Shown here in pieces: positions 50,648 to 62,627 of a stretch of 64,000 bases of DNA. Both the position numbers and the translations under genes were made by a program. Each line of letters opens with the position of its first letter. The stretch's first letter is position 1. The notes under the pieces are model-generated. The model was given only the letters and a program-made list of their open reading frames with translations, was not told where the DNA came from and did not search any database. This DNA is from Saccharina japonica. Lineage: Eukaryota > Sar > Phaeophyceae > Laminariales > Laminariaceae. The stretch lies in NCBI GenBank assembly GCA_008828725.1, contig MEHQ01000339.1, positions 293,207 through 357,206 on the forward strand, given 5' to 3'.

Positions 50648-53600
50648 TGACAAAGGGCCCAACTTTCGATTGACAGCTTCGAAATAGCTTTTAGCTCTTC
50701 ACTTTTTGCTGGCAGCAGCACGACTAGTCCGTACTTCAGGTTTGTCGGCAACGACGACAACGCACGGCAGAGCATGGCAGGCATTTCAACAGTAGCAGCA
50801 GCAGCAGCGCTTCGCTACCAACTACTTCGCTGGAGATATCGTCAAACTGGTCATCAGACAGAGCTGATGATGTGCATCAGCAGCACAAGATCAACTGCTG
50901 CTGCGATAGCGCATGCCTAAGTAATGTGGCTCTGGGCGCGGGAGCTACGTGCAGCAGGGCGCGGGAGCTACGTGCAGCAGGGCGCGGGCGCTATGTGCAG
51001 CAGCAGCAGCAATGGGCGGAAGAAGCGGGCGCTCTGGTGCGCAACCACCACGACGTACTGCCGTCGCTCGATGGCCGGCATTTGTACAGCACAACCACGG
51101 AGAGACACCAGCATACATACTATCAGATGGAAGAGCTCATGATGTATAGCTGCACAACCGGATTTTTGTGGGTGTAGAGAGAGACACCATCATGCAGACT
51201 ATCAGGCAGAGCTCATGGCGTTCTGCTGCTGCTGTTGGTGTACTGCAGCACAGCAAGCACCAGTACTCAATCAACTTCTGCGACGGTAGCTCAGGCGGAA
51301 GATCATACGAATATGCGTTTATTGCTGCGCTGTTGCGGTACAAATCACAGATCATCAGATAGTGGTGTAGTAGCGTACAGTAGTTTCTTGCCCGGTGAAT
51401 GGATTGCTCTTTTTGTCACTTTTCCGGAGTTAGAGTTAATTATTCATTTTCGGAGCTCGGGCACACGAAATAGGCTGCCGCTTTGTATTGTTTGTTGCTG
51501 CTCTGCTACTACTGTTGAGTTATTGGACAGAAATACTGTATTGCGTGCTCGTAAGCGTTCATACTGCTGTGTTGCTGCTGCTGTGCACATCATAGGCCGT
51601 CAACCTCGTAGTGCTGTAGCATACAGTAGTAGTTACTTGACAGGTGACTACTTTTGTTTTGGACTTTCTATCTGCGCAATACGCACGCCTTTTTAATTAT
51701 TTTACTGGAAATCGGGAAATTCACAGGAAATTCTCTGTAAAATAATACTAAATAAACAAGTCGTATCCGTACGAAGTACGTTCCACAGGGTACGAGTCTC
51801 ATACAATACGTACACGGCCTCTATGTACAAGGGCAAAGTGTTTTGTTGTCTTCCGATCTGATGAAAAAGCTGATGGTACACATTGTCGACTCGTCCATGG
51901 ACCACCACAGCAGTATAGGCTGCCGCTTTGTATTGTTTGTTTCTGCTCTGCTACTACTGCTCAGGTACTGCTGTGCGCTTCTCTTGCGTCACCGGCATTT
52001 GGACGGTTTGCTGTATAGGCTAGCTTTTAATTAATGTACTGTATAATTGAAACTCGTTGTAGCCACACTACTACTGCAATCCCCCATACAACTGTAATTT
52101 TTGTCGGACAAGTCCAAACCCACCCACAAGCAAATTGTTGTTGTTGTTGTTGTTTTTCTTCACATTAAACTCGTTTCAGTTGCTAATCCCTATAGTCTGA
52201 TCTAGCAAGATCACGGCCCGTGGTCACAAAAGCTTTATTCGTGCATGAATCAACTCCCATCTTACAACCACTCCAAAGGAAAGCCTTGTACTGGTATATA
52301 TACATATATATATGCCGACTCACCAAACCCAACGTAACATATGTTTTTCGCGTCGACCGCTTGATTGTACTGTATAATACCTGGTACATCGGACATAGCC
52401 TACTATTGTAGTCCGATATATGCCAACAAGATCCACCGTATCGACCATGGGTGAACGTAAATCGAAAACAACCTACTGTAATCCCCAATGGATCGGTACG
52501 TTCTCGCCCTGATAAATGAACATGCCGTCAGTGAGATATCGCATCATGAGTTATTTATGTATTTTGTTTTCTAGCCGTATTCCAGCATAGACCGTCCTTG
52601 TGACTATATATCGCACCCAAGCCCAGCCCCGTGCGCGTTTGTGCATGTCTATCTATTCTGATACATGCCGCCGTACAAGATCTAACGTAAACCTATTTTT
52701 CGGCATCGCCATGGTTGAATATATGTTGACCAAAATAACCTATGAATAGTGCCGAAGGAGGGCTGGCGTGTTCCTGACCACATATTAGGCATGAATATGC
52801 CGCCCAGTGTGGAGTGTGGAACATGATGACTTATTTGTTCGGCATCGACCGCTCTTGACTATACCCAACCCTGTGTGTATATCCGTTCGTGCCCTTTTTG
52901 AATGGATATAATTTTGACATTTTCCTTAAACGATAATGTACGGTCTGACCATGCTTGACTACTGTATATCGACCTAAACCCACAGCCTGACGTGGGTTTC
53001 GTGTGTATGTCCTCGGTCGGTGTCCTATCCACCTTCGCTGGGTTGCTTTCGGCTTCCGAGATCTGTTCTCGATTAATACCTGATTAGTTTGTTATAGCTT
53101 GGCCTCCCGTATAACGCAACGATACATACTCTCGGTGCATGCTTTTAACTGCATGCTTTAACAGGAAATAAAGTGGCCTCCCCCATGCGCGATATAGGAT
53201 GGAATCACTGTTGACATCACTTGAATTCGGTGTGGTCTGGCTTTATAGCCCTGACGACCTCGCACTACTCTTATTTCTTCCCTCTTTCCCGCGTTGGCTT
53301 CCCTTCCCGCGTTGGGTTCTTCCCTAACCCGTGGGTACCCTGGCCCCATCTCGGGTTGCGTAGCATTGTGTCTACTCGCGCCCCCGACCGCATCAATAGC
53401 TGTGTTAACGCTGCCTGCTCTGTCTATAGTCCACATACATACCGTTCGTGGCGACCCCGCGTCGCTGATCCGACCTCTTATCGTGAGCTAGTCTCTTGGT
53501 GTTGTTGTTCCTTCCTTGCCTGTATCGTAGTTGGCGCGTCCCGGCTCCTGGGCGCCGCCGATCGAGATAGAAAAACAAACTGCGGAATGCGCGCTGGCCA

Positions 53601-53682
53601 GTCGTCTGACTGGATACCGATCGAGCGCCACCTATTTACCGATGCGTCAGGGGCGTAAAAAAAAGAGAGAAAACGACACCAC
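50648..53682. repeat. Duplicate unit 2b
   Basis: Second copy of 47703-50644, offset 2945 at the start, ending GACACCA before unique DNA. It differs by scattered substitutions, a shorter TATA tract near 52.3 kb and one 98-bp insertion (52138-52235). Confidence 0.88.
52138..52235 (-). mobile_element. Short retroposed insert with (CAA)n tail, present in unit 2b only
   Basis: On the minus strand the 98 bp read AAGCTTTTGTGACCACGGG, GATTAGCAACTGAAACGAG, TTTAATGTGAAGAAAAACA and then CAACAACAACAA. Unit 2a has the uninterrupted join CAAATTGTATTCG at 49184-49196. A triplet-repeat tail at one end fits the 3' end of a LINE or SINE. Confidence 0.65.
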
Positions 53683-53689
53683 ACACGTA

Positions 53690-53945
53690 GGAAGGTCAGA
53701 ATGAAAAACAAACCGGATCGCTGTGATCACAGGACGAAATGAGCGGAAACCATTTTTCCTTTCCCTTCTTTCTATCCTTTCTTTTACTTCTGTCTTGTAT
53801 CCGCTAAATTTCTCTATGGCCAGCGTCTCTTTTTGGTTTCCTATATCCTTCCATACTTTCTCGACTACGCTATCCCACTGGGGGGGTAATTAAAAAAAAA
53901 CTTGACTTATTGTTTTCTGGGATCACAACGGTCCGGTTTCTTCCC
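53690..53945. mobile_element. Long-TIR element with LINE fragment, copy 2 (short)
   Basis: The left GGTCAGAATGAAAAACAAAC, ATCGCTGTGATCACAGGACG resembles the TIR of the 30.87-31.86 kb element. The middle TTTTACTTCTGTCTTGTA matches its LINE part, and the right TTATTGTTTTCTGGGATCAC, AACGGTCCGG closes it. It looks like an internally deleted relative. Confidence 0.45.
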
Positions 53946-54239
53946 TCCAATATAGGGGGGGGGTGTGGGGTATCTGGGATTCAGATCCGCGCATACACTC
54001 GGATGCGTTGTTCTTCCTGCCCGGTCGGTCCGTGCTTCACTGTTCCGTCCTACCTGGCAAGCACTGACCGTTGGGCGCTTCCGTCTCCCACGAATAACCA
54101 CATCCTGGAACCACAACCCCATCTCTTCTTTTTCGAACTGCCATGATCTACAGAGTACGACGTATTTTTCGTTTCGGTCGTGACGCTCAATCTTTACCTT
54201 TAACATCGGCCGTACACAGCCAGTTTTTTTTGTGCTAAA

Positions 54240-54620
54240 CTTTATCCAGGCATGCCTCGTAGCCCCTGGAAGCGGCTCGTCGCGAAACCAAAATGAGGAA
54301 ACCAAAATTCTTCATACGGAAACGCCTGGCCGGTATTGACCTCTTTCAAGGCCTGTGATTGGTCGGGACACATGTTCGGCGTTACTGTAGTGCTAGTCAC
54401 AAGTGCTTGAAAAGCCAACGTCGTCTGTTTCCCTCTTCCACTGTTCATGGCAGTCAGTACGTTCCAAATACCTGGTACGTGACATTCGGGTTGCATGCGG
54501 CATTCGTGCCTGACGCAATTTGGGGTGTTATGCAGGAACCAGCAGCCCGTCTGGACATGGGTATTCCACCGGCCGACGCTCGAACCTATGGGCTATGACC
54601 CTCCAAATCCTTTTTTTTAC
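54240..54620 (+). repeat. Duplicated block, partner of 2.21-2.62 kb
   Basis: ACGGAAACGCCTGGCCGG, TATTGACCTCTTTCAAGG, GTGATTGGTCGGGACAC, CCCTCTTCCACTG, TTGCATGCGGCATTCG and GCTCGAACCTATGGG. Non-coding on comparison with its partner. It marks the 5' side of copy B. Confidence 0.65.
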
Positions 54621-55293
54621 TGTCATGGCCCATAGGCTCGAACACATTGAGATCAACTTCTCTGTTCGCTTATGACCAGCTTAACTAATCATCATGATGG
54701 GGTCCAGACAGCGCACTTAACGATGGAGATGTGTGTGAAACTGTTTTGGGGCCTCAAGAGACGACGCAATAAATGGATATGTTACGTATGTTAGGCCGCT
54801 TGGTGGGAGCGTGCGCCGCAGCACAAATATATACTCGTATCATCACAATACTTGTACTACGAGTATACGTACTGTGTGCGAGGCGTGTGTGGCTATTATC
54901 GCTGCATTTGTTATGAATGCAGTACGTGCCTGTCGCGCAGTTTGTGGCCGCCGAGGGCTTGCTTGTACCCTCTCTAGGATGAACAATCGGCACGTACACT
55001 GGCAGCTGGATATGGACGGGCTGAAATGACGATGCAATGTGAACGACACACACCATGTGTCATACAACGTCTGAATAGTCATCGCAGTGTATCAAAAGCT
55101 ATCGTAGTCCTGGAGGTTTGGAACGCACAGCAGTAGTTCTCCTATGCTGATCACCTAACCATTGTCGGACCCAGTAAAATAAGACCGCGTTCTTGCGTGC
55201 GATATATGATCACGCTCTATGATACTCATGTTGACCAGTGCTAATAATATAACATATCTTCGACGACTTCGTGTTGTGTCTGTCGTCGGCCAG
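54621..55293. other. 5' flank or first-intron DNA of copy B
   Basis: 54.88-55.07 kb is the diverged partner of 3.79-3.99 kb. No first exon with a signal peptide is found here. Confidence 0.5.
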
Positions 55294-55359
55294 ATTCGCG
55301 TGAGGAACCTGACGTTCGGGCAAGATTTCTCGCCGATCTTCTTCGTCGCCCACACCAAC
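55294..55359 (+). CDS. Copy B exon 2
   Basis: 22 codons, phase 0. Differs from copy A at the QQP/GQD site (QQPFSP to GQDFSP) and in the last residues (IAHTK to VAHTN). Donor GTAAGT is stronger than copy A's GTGAGT. Confidence 0.8.
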
Positions 55360-55809
55360 GTAAGTGGTCTGTGCCAGAGGGGCGGGTACATACGGAGGGC
55401 GCCCTATACAGCGTACTGGTATGTATTTGCGAGGCGCTGTACGGCTCAGGCAGCGAGAGCGCTATGTACCCGAATAGACGCCTTCCACGACAGATAGTGG
55501 TCCCAGTGACATAACCAGTCCTGACTGATGGGCCTCCTCGACTGAAAAGCCACCCAGAATCGTCCTATTTTTCTCTATATATTGAGCTACCAAGTTTAAC
55601 CTATTACAGTAGATACGTGCTGCGGTAGGGTATAAAACATGCCACCTCTCCCACTTGAGGACCTATATGCCTCACCACCCAAACATAACATTTTGACGAA
55701 ATTGAAGAAATGCAATCCGATGAACAATTACAAACCCCAAAAAATATCACGAACAATGTAACAAGGTAGGTCGTAGGTATATGCAGTAAGGGAGTCGATT
55801 TGGGCAGAG

Positions 55810-55912
55810 GGCTCAATCTTCTTGTTTCTGCGGTTTTCTTCTTCCGGAGTGCTTCTGAGTGGTCGATGTTGAAGATCATGCTGCGCATTGGGGGATGGCA
55901 CGGAAAATAATC
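55810..55912 (+). mobile_element. Worn SINE-like copy, head type i
   Basis: TTGTTTCTGCGGTTTTCTTC, TTCTGAGTGGTCGATGTTGA, GCTGCGCATTGGGGGATGGC and ACGGAAAATAAT. Mirrored at 63.61-63.71 kb, and in the same intron position as 5.69-5.80 kb in copy A. Confidence 0.5.
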
Positions 55913-56890
55913 AATTCGTCTCCCTCTTTACGTAGTCGTTGTGAATGAATCCACAAAATAGCTCAAGTCATTGCTCAATTCATAAAATCATTATTTCACT
56001 CACTCCCATATATACAGTTATATATGCACGCATAATATGTACGACAGACCACAACCAGTACGTACTGCTTTATATTTGTAGTAGCCGAACAGCACGTTTA
56101 TACAAGGCGTATCGCCTTGTATAGGTGCGCACTACGGGTATACTCAATGATACTATACATATTGGTATCTCAACAATATTAGTAGGTCAAGGAGCATACT
56201 ACATAATAGTCAGAAGACACAAATATTTGCCTCATAAGGCAAAAAAAGTGCTACCCCTGTCGCAGCACGCCTCCCTAGGCCATGGGACCATATTATGGGG
56301 TTTCCTGTCGGATTAACGTGCAAATTGTCTTTAAAGCCAAGCTATGGGTGCGATATGAAGAGCCTCAAGCGAGGACCCCGAAAAAAAAATCAAGGCGTAC
56401 TCGTGCACCATGTGTGTGTCCATCACTTTAATCCGCAATTTCCACCCGTGGACATCCAGCACACCCAGTCAGTGTCCGTGTCGATTCTTCAAACCTTTAT
56501 AGAGGTATGCAAGCTCTGTGGTCACAAAACTACGGCACAGAGAAACCGCATTTCTTTCCAGTAATCAGAGTAGACAATGCAACGCCATGATCGTCGATGG
56601 GGTACGACATGCAGACACGACATACATGATTTCAAAAGCGACAAAAAAAACGAAAGAAATACAAAATGAAGGCATAGGCATGCTTCCATGCAGCACTCCT
56701 GTTCCCTGTTTTTTTTGTTCTAGATGTTTTTTCTCCCTCTGAAGTCTCGCGGTAGTTACGTAGCTCGTTGACTCGGCATTTCCTGACTGACCGCCGTGTA
56801 TAGGATGGAAACCAAGCTCCCAGTGCACGCCTGTTTTCCGGCCGCTATATACTCGTGCCTGGCCCCGTATACCTTGTCGCCTGTTGGCAG

Positions 56891-56974
56891 GAAATCAACA
56901 TATTCAGAGAGGGTACTCCCGCCAGTGACGCTTTGAAGACGTTGGCGCAGAGAGGCGACGCTTCTGGCCTCGAG
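56891..56974 (+). CDS. Copy B exon 3
   Basis: 28 codons, phase 0 on both sides: EINIFREGTPASDALKTLAQ followed by RGDASGLE. Changes from copy A are mostly conservative. Confidence 0.8.
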
Positions 56975-58093
56975 GTAAAAGATTGAGCACGCACGGAGTG
57001 TGTCGATGGTTCCAAGAACCGTAACGAGCGTTGAGACGGCACAGCGGTGCGATGGTTTTTTTTTAGCGTCTCGGCGCTCGAGTTTTGTTTGCGTGTTTTT
57101 TTCAAAATGGGAAGGAGTTGCCGAATACCGAAAAAACAAGGTGTTTTCGAGGATATCTGATCGAGAGCCTTCCGAAAGTATTGTGTGTTCGACGTTGCAT
57201 AGCACCCTGTAGCCGTGGTTGAGAAAAGAGAAACCAAAACAATCGTCACAAAAATGTGTGCGAACGCAGCAACGCTCTTGATGAGTAGAGTTGGCCCGTA
57301 AAAAAACCCTCATGCAGAATGTACTAATTTCCGTGTGCTACCGTAATCCAGGTAACCCGCCAGATAGCATACACCCTGCCATGATTATCCTGGCCGATTT
57401 CTTCTAAAAGAGGTGTAGAGGGGGGGGGGGGGGGGGGGGCATGCACAACGAACACAGTGGCTCTGTGAAGGTCTAAAATAAGCATTATCCTTAGATGCCT
57501 CGCTCTGAGAAGGTAAACAAAATATGGTCCATAGACGCCTCGCTCGGTGTGAGTACGCTGTCGGCTGTCGAAAAACGCCGGTTATAACAAAAACTAGGGG
57601 GTGTGATATACATTATCTCACGTGTGATATATGTACACGGTGTGCTCGGGACTTGGTGGATATCCGGTTGACGATCTAGGTCTGGCCCTGCAAAGCCCCT
57701 TTCTGGACTTGTCCCTTTCGGCATCCAAACATATAGCAACGAAATAGGTACTACAGTAGCCTTGTGCCTTAGACACCGTCTACGAGTAATGTAAGAGCAT
57801 AACAGTGCTCCGACTAGGACCGGGTTGCATGCACCCCGTCGTGGCGTCTATCTACGTGTGTTGTAGTTCGGGCACACGACGTTTGAAGCGTGTTGTGATA
57901 TAGGCACACTCTTTTGTCGGGATAGCTTCTGGTTTACAGAGGAGATCCTCAGGCCGCGGAGCTACCCGGTATACATTTCGCAACTACCCGGTATACCATT
58001 TGTATTTGCATAAAACTATGCGGTTTACACGTGCAGGTCACGAGATTTCGTCGTCGAGTTAAGAACAACGTACTCATCGAAATCAGTTTTGAG

Positions 58094-58686
58094 TGACGCA
58101 TGCAACGGTAGAGGTGGCACTTTCAGGTTGAAGAAATTTCTGAACGACAGAGGAGGTGGGAGGCTCCTTGCATACTCCATTCAGAACTGAAACACTTATC
58201 TCACACTTATTCCAATTAGTTTGTCCCCAAATACGTGGGACCAGTTCTTAAGGGGTTATACACCCAAAATCGACGGAATTTCACGCTAGCGTTAGAAATG
58301 CGTTTTGTTTCATACTTACTGTAGGCCATGGTATTGTTCGTCGGGTATCATAGCACTTTCGTCTTACTCCAAAATCGTATTATTTTACTTGCTACTCGTA
58401 TATAAATGTCGGTGAGGAGTCGGTAAAGCCATTCATTCATTGTGGGGACGGCATTATTATTGGTGTACGTTTGTCTAGTATTCAGGGATGATTTGACGAT
58501 TAAGATAGGTGGTGTGAATGGTATGATCGAGATAACACATCGTCAGAGGGCAAAAGGAATAATAATATATTACTCATTATTAGTGCATAGTACTCACTAT
58601 TAGTGTGTAATACTCACTATTAATATAGAGATCCTCAGATGAGGAACCTCAGAAAAAAACATCGTGCACGCCTCTACCGTAGCCCT
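58094..58686 (+). mobile_element. Family-1 MITE enlarged by inserted repeats
   Basis: Left GACGCATGCAACGGTAGAGG, hairpin ATCCTCAGATGAGGAAC, right GCACGCCTCTACCGTAG. Extra DNA inside includes TTAGTTTGTCCCCAAATACG, TGGGACCAGTTCTTAAGGGG (relative of 35.78-35.82 kb) and a head-type-ii SINE-like copy at about 58.45-58.58 kb. It is thus a nest of three families. Confidence 0.6.
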
Positions 58687-59334
58687 GCTGTAGGTCGTTT
58701 ATGCCCGATGCTGCATTCGGCATATTTTGCGCGAAAATGTGGTCCCCTGTGCAACCCCAAACAAGTGTGTGTCATCGTGGTGTGTGTGTGATTTTGGCTT
58801 GTGACCGTCGAGGGGCGAAGGTTCCTTCAACCGATAAGAATCGACACATGTGATGAGAAAATATGAAAACTAAAAACTCACCTCTGTGAGACATCGAAAA
58901 TTTCCTCGAATCTTGTATTTGCTGGCTTGAGGTAAAAGTTCTCGACATGTGTGGAGAATATAGCATGCCGGTTAACCAGTAGCCCGGTGCTATCCTAGCC
59001 TTAACACGGCGGTATCGTAGAGGAAGGGTGTACTGATGCCATGCATGGCTACAGTCGTAAGACCTTCGCGTCCCTACAATGTCAGGACGGAGCATGGCAT
59101 GTTTTAGCGGACCAGGTATCAGCCATTGCTGGCACCAAGCGCTAAGTGTGCTGTGAACATGATAGGTGAGCTGCATCTTACCAAGAACCGCTTGCGAGGC
59201 CGATGTTCTTGGATACGGATAACAGAGTTAAAAAAAAAACTGGTTACCGTACAGGGCTATTTTCAGAACAACCTGTTTTCATTTTTTGTCACACGACCGT
59301 TTCGATGGTTCACTCGCGTGTCGCCGTCAAACAG

Positions 59335-59488
59335 GCGCTCGTCATGGACCCCGAGATCGCTCCGTACGTATGCGGATACGTCGTCGGCTCAGCCCCCCAA
59401 TGTCCCGGAATAACGGAGAGGTATACCCTGGAGGTCGATGAGGACATCTGCGGGGAAAACTCTCGCATCTCCATGGCCAGCATGGCCG
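59335..59488 (+). CDS. Copy B exon 4
   Basis: 154 bp with phase 1 end. The first two thirds match B' almost exactly, while the last 35-40 bases (GAAAACTCTCGCATC against GAAAGCTCGGTCATC, then ATGGCCG against ATGACCG) do not. Confidence 0.8.
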
Positions 59489-59587
59489 GTGAGCTAACCA
59501 ATTCGTTACAAGAGGAAAGCATCCCAAGTGTTCGATAGTGGATGCTGAAAATTGAGTGGAGATCGCAGAAGGAAATTGCCGAGTTGA

Positions 59588-59712
59588 CTGCCATGTTCCC
59601 GTCATTGTTTTTGTTTTGTTTTTCCATCTCCTTTATTGTGTCGTCCTTCTTTCTGCTCACTCTCTAGTCGTAGCTCAGATCCGGGGTCACATAGCGCAAA
59701 CCTGCCCCCCCC
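59588..59712 (-). mobile_element. SINE 3' remnant at the palindrome core
   Basis: On the minus strand: TATGTGACCCCGGATCTGAG, CTACGACTAGAGAGTGAGC, AATAAAGGAGATGGAAAAAC and an A-rich end. It corresponds to the intron 4 SINE of copy A and is missing from B'. Confidence 0.65.
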
Positions 59713-59756
59713 CCACACACTATGCCACACGGCTGGCGTTCATATCGCGAAAACTC

Positions 59757-62627
59757 GATCTGAGCCTTTCAGAGTCGAAGCCCACGAATCCATCGTTGGT
59801 GTTTCCTGGTACAGCGGCAGTTGACACACCGATTTGCACAAACGTGTGATGAAGGGGGGGGGGGGGGGGTGTCACGTTCAAACCGAAGATACGCGTGGGG
59901 AGTGGGTCATACATAAACGTGTACGCGGGTGGCGGGCGGGGGGGGGATCTTACATCAAATCGAAAGATCTTGGAAATCAAGATGGCGAAATTGACATGTT
60001 TTCCCTCCCATAACGAATAGGTTAACTTACCGGTCATGCTGGCCATGGAGATGACCGAGCTTTCCCCGCAGATGTCCTCATCGACCTCCAGGGTATACCT
60101 CTCCGTTATTCCGGGACATTGGGGGGCTGAGCCGACGACGTATCCGCACACGTACGGAGCGATCTCGGGGTCCATGACGAGCGCCTGTTTGACGGCGACA
60201 CGCGAGTGAACCATCGAAACGGTCGTGTGACAAAAAATGAAAACAGGTTGTTCTGAAGATAGCCCTGTACGGTAACCAGTTTTTTTTTTAACTCTGTTAT
60301 CCGTATCCAAGAACATCGGCCTCGCAAGCGGTTCTTGGTAAGATGCAGCTCACCTATCATGTTCACAGCACACTTAGCGCTTGGTGCCAGCAATGGCTGA
60401 TACCTGGTCCGCTAAAACACGCCATGCTCCGTCCTGACATTGTAGGGACGCGAAGGTCTTACGACTGTAGCCATGCATGGCATCAGTACACCCTTCCTCT
60501 ACGATACCGCCGTGTTAAGGCTAGGATAGCACCGGGCTACTGGTTAACCGGCATGCTATATTCTCCACACATGTCGAGAACTTTTACCTCAAGCCAGCAA
60601 ATACAAGATTCGAGGAAATTTTCGATGTCTCACAGAGGTGAGTTTTTAGTTTTCATATTTTCTCATCACATGTGTCGATTCTTATCGGTTGAAGGAACCT
60701 TCGCCCCTCGACGGTCACAAGCCAAAATATCACACACACCACGATGACACACACTTGTTTGGGGTTGCACAGGGGACCACATTTTCGCGCAAAATATGCC
60801 GAATGCAGCATCGGGCATAAACGACCTACAGCAGGGCTACGGTAGAGGCGTGCACGATGTTTTTTTCTGAGGTTCCTCATCTGAGGATCTCTATATTAAT
60901 AGTGAGTATTACACACTAATAGTGAGTACTATGCACTAATAATGAGTAATATATTATTATTCCTTTTGCCCTCTGACGATGTGCAGCTCTTATCTCGATC
61001 ATACCATTCACACCACCTATCTTAATCGTCAAATCATCCCTGAATACTAGACAAACGTACACCAATAATAATGCCGTTCCCACAATGAATGAATGGCTTT
61101 ACCGACTCCTCACCGACATTTATATACTAATAGCAAGTAAAATAATACGATTTTGGAGTAAGATGAAAGTGCTATGATACCCGACGAACAATACCATGGC
61201 CTACAGTAAGTATGAAACAGAACGCATTTCTAACGCTAGCGTGAAATTCCGTCGATTTTGGGTGTATAACCCCTTAAGAACTGGTCCCACGTATTTGGGG
61301 ACAAACTAATTGGAATAAGTGTGAGATAAGTGTTTCAGTTCTGAATGGAGTATGCAAGGAGCCTCCCACCTCCTCTGTCGTTCAGAAATTTCTTCAGCCT
61401 GAAAGTGCCACCTCTGCCGTAGCATGCGTCACTCAAAACTCATTTCGGTGAGTACGTTGGCTTAATTCGACGACCAAATCTCGTGACCTGCACGTGTAAA
61501 CCGCACTAGTTTTATGCAAATACAAATGGTATACCGGGTAGTTGCGAAATGTATACCGGGTAGCTCCGCGGCCTGAGGATCTCCTCCCTAAACCAGAAGC
61601 TATCCCGACAAAAGAGTGGTGCCTATATCGCAACACGCTTCAAACGTCGTGTGCCCGAACTACAACACACGTAGATAGACGCCACGACGGGGTGCATGCA
61701 ACCCGGTCCTAGTCGGAGCACTGTTATGCTCTTACATTACTCGTAGACGGTGTCTAAGGCACAAGGCTACTGTAGTACCTATTTCGTTGCTATATGTTTG
61801 GATGCCGAAAGGGACAAGTCCAGAGAGGGGCTTTGCAGGGCCAGACCTAGATCGTCAACCGGATATCCACCAAGTCCCGAGCACACCGTGTACATATATC
61901 ACACGTGAGATAATGTATATCACACCCCCTAGTTTTTGTTATAACCGGCGTTTTTCGACAGCCGACAGCGTACTCACACCGAGCGAGGCGTCTATGGACC
62001 ATATTTTGTTTACCTTCTCAGAGCGAGGCATCTAAGGATAATGCTTATTTTAGACCTTCACAGAGCCACTGTGTTCGTTGTGCATGCCCCCCCCCCCCCT
62101 CTACACCTCTTTTAGAAGAAATCGGCCAGGATAATCATGGCAGGGTGTATGCTATCTGGCGGGTTACCTGGATTACGGTAGCACACGGAAATTAGTACAT
62201 TCTGCATGAGGGTTTTTTTACGGGCCAACTCTACTCATCAAGAGCGTTGCTGCGTTCGCACACATTTTTGTGACGATTGGTTTGGTTTCTCTTTTCTCAA
62301 CCACGGCTACAGGGTGCTATGCAACGTCGAACACACAATACTTTCGGAAGGCTCTCGATAGATATCCTCGAAAACACCTTGTTTTTTCGGTATTCGGCAA
62401 CTCCTTCCCATTTTGAAAAAAACACGCAAACAAAACTCGAGCGCCGAGACGCTAAAAAAAAACCATCGCACCGCTGTGCCGTCTCAACGCTCGTTACGGT
62501 TCTTGGAACCATCGACACACTCCGTGCGTGCTCAATCTTTTACCTCGAGGCCAGAAGCGTCGCCTCTCTGCGCCAACGTCTTCAAAGCGTCACTGGCGGG
62601 AGTACCCTCTCTGAATATGTTGATTTC
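59757..62627 (-). pseudogene. Spondin_N gene, copy B': exons 3, 4 and a cut exon 5
   Basis: On the minus strand: exon 3 at 62544-62627, exon 4 at 60031-60184, and exon 5 from 59805, stopping at the inversion junction near 59757. Splice sites and phases match copy A; donor GTAAGT follows exon 4. The exon 4-5 join reads ISMASMTG then NTNDGFVGFDSERLRSS. Intron 4 is only 225 bp and lacks the SINE. Exon 6 is absent and exon 2 should lie just past the window end (about 64.16-64.23 kb by symmetry). It is a truncated gene. Confidence 0.75.

Larger units (their letters stand above)
55294..59488 (+). pseudogene. Spondin_N gene, copy B: exons 2-4 only
   Basis: Exons 55294-55359, 56891-56974 and 59335-59488 have the same lengths (66, 84, 154 bp), phases and splice sites as copy A. 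Donors are GTAAGT, GTAAAA and GTGAGC; acceptors CGGCCAG, TTGGCAG and GTCAAACAG. They encode IRVRNLTFGQDFSP, EINIFREGTPASDALKTLAQ and PEIAPYVCGYVVGSA, then PGITERYTLEVDEDICGENS, with no stop. After intron 4 the sequence reaches the inversion junction near 59757, and no plus-strand exons 5 or 6 follow. The domain therefore lacks its TND and HTHRG parts, and the gene is probably dead. A first exon could be the worn one at 42.3 kb or the intact one at 33.0 kb. Confidence 0.75.
55519..59495. repeat. Left arm of a large inverted repeat
   Basis: Each position x here pairs with about 119519 minus x on the other strand, up to the window end. Arms of at least 4 kb are nearly identical, with rare substitutions and one-base length changes. 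Contents: exons 3-4 of copy B, a SINE-like copy at 55.81-55.91 kb, and a family-1 MITE. Confidence 0.9.

Noticed and set aside
59720-60316. 198-codon minus-strand frame as a single exon
   Set aside because: It reads exon 4, then intron 4 with its polypyrimidine tract, then exon 5 of copy B'. The GTAAGT donor and CCAG acceptor with phase match show that the middle is intron.
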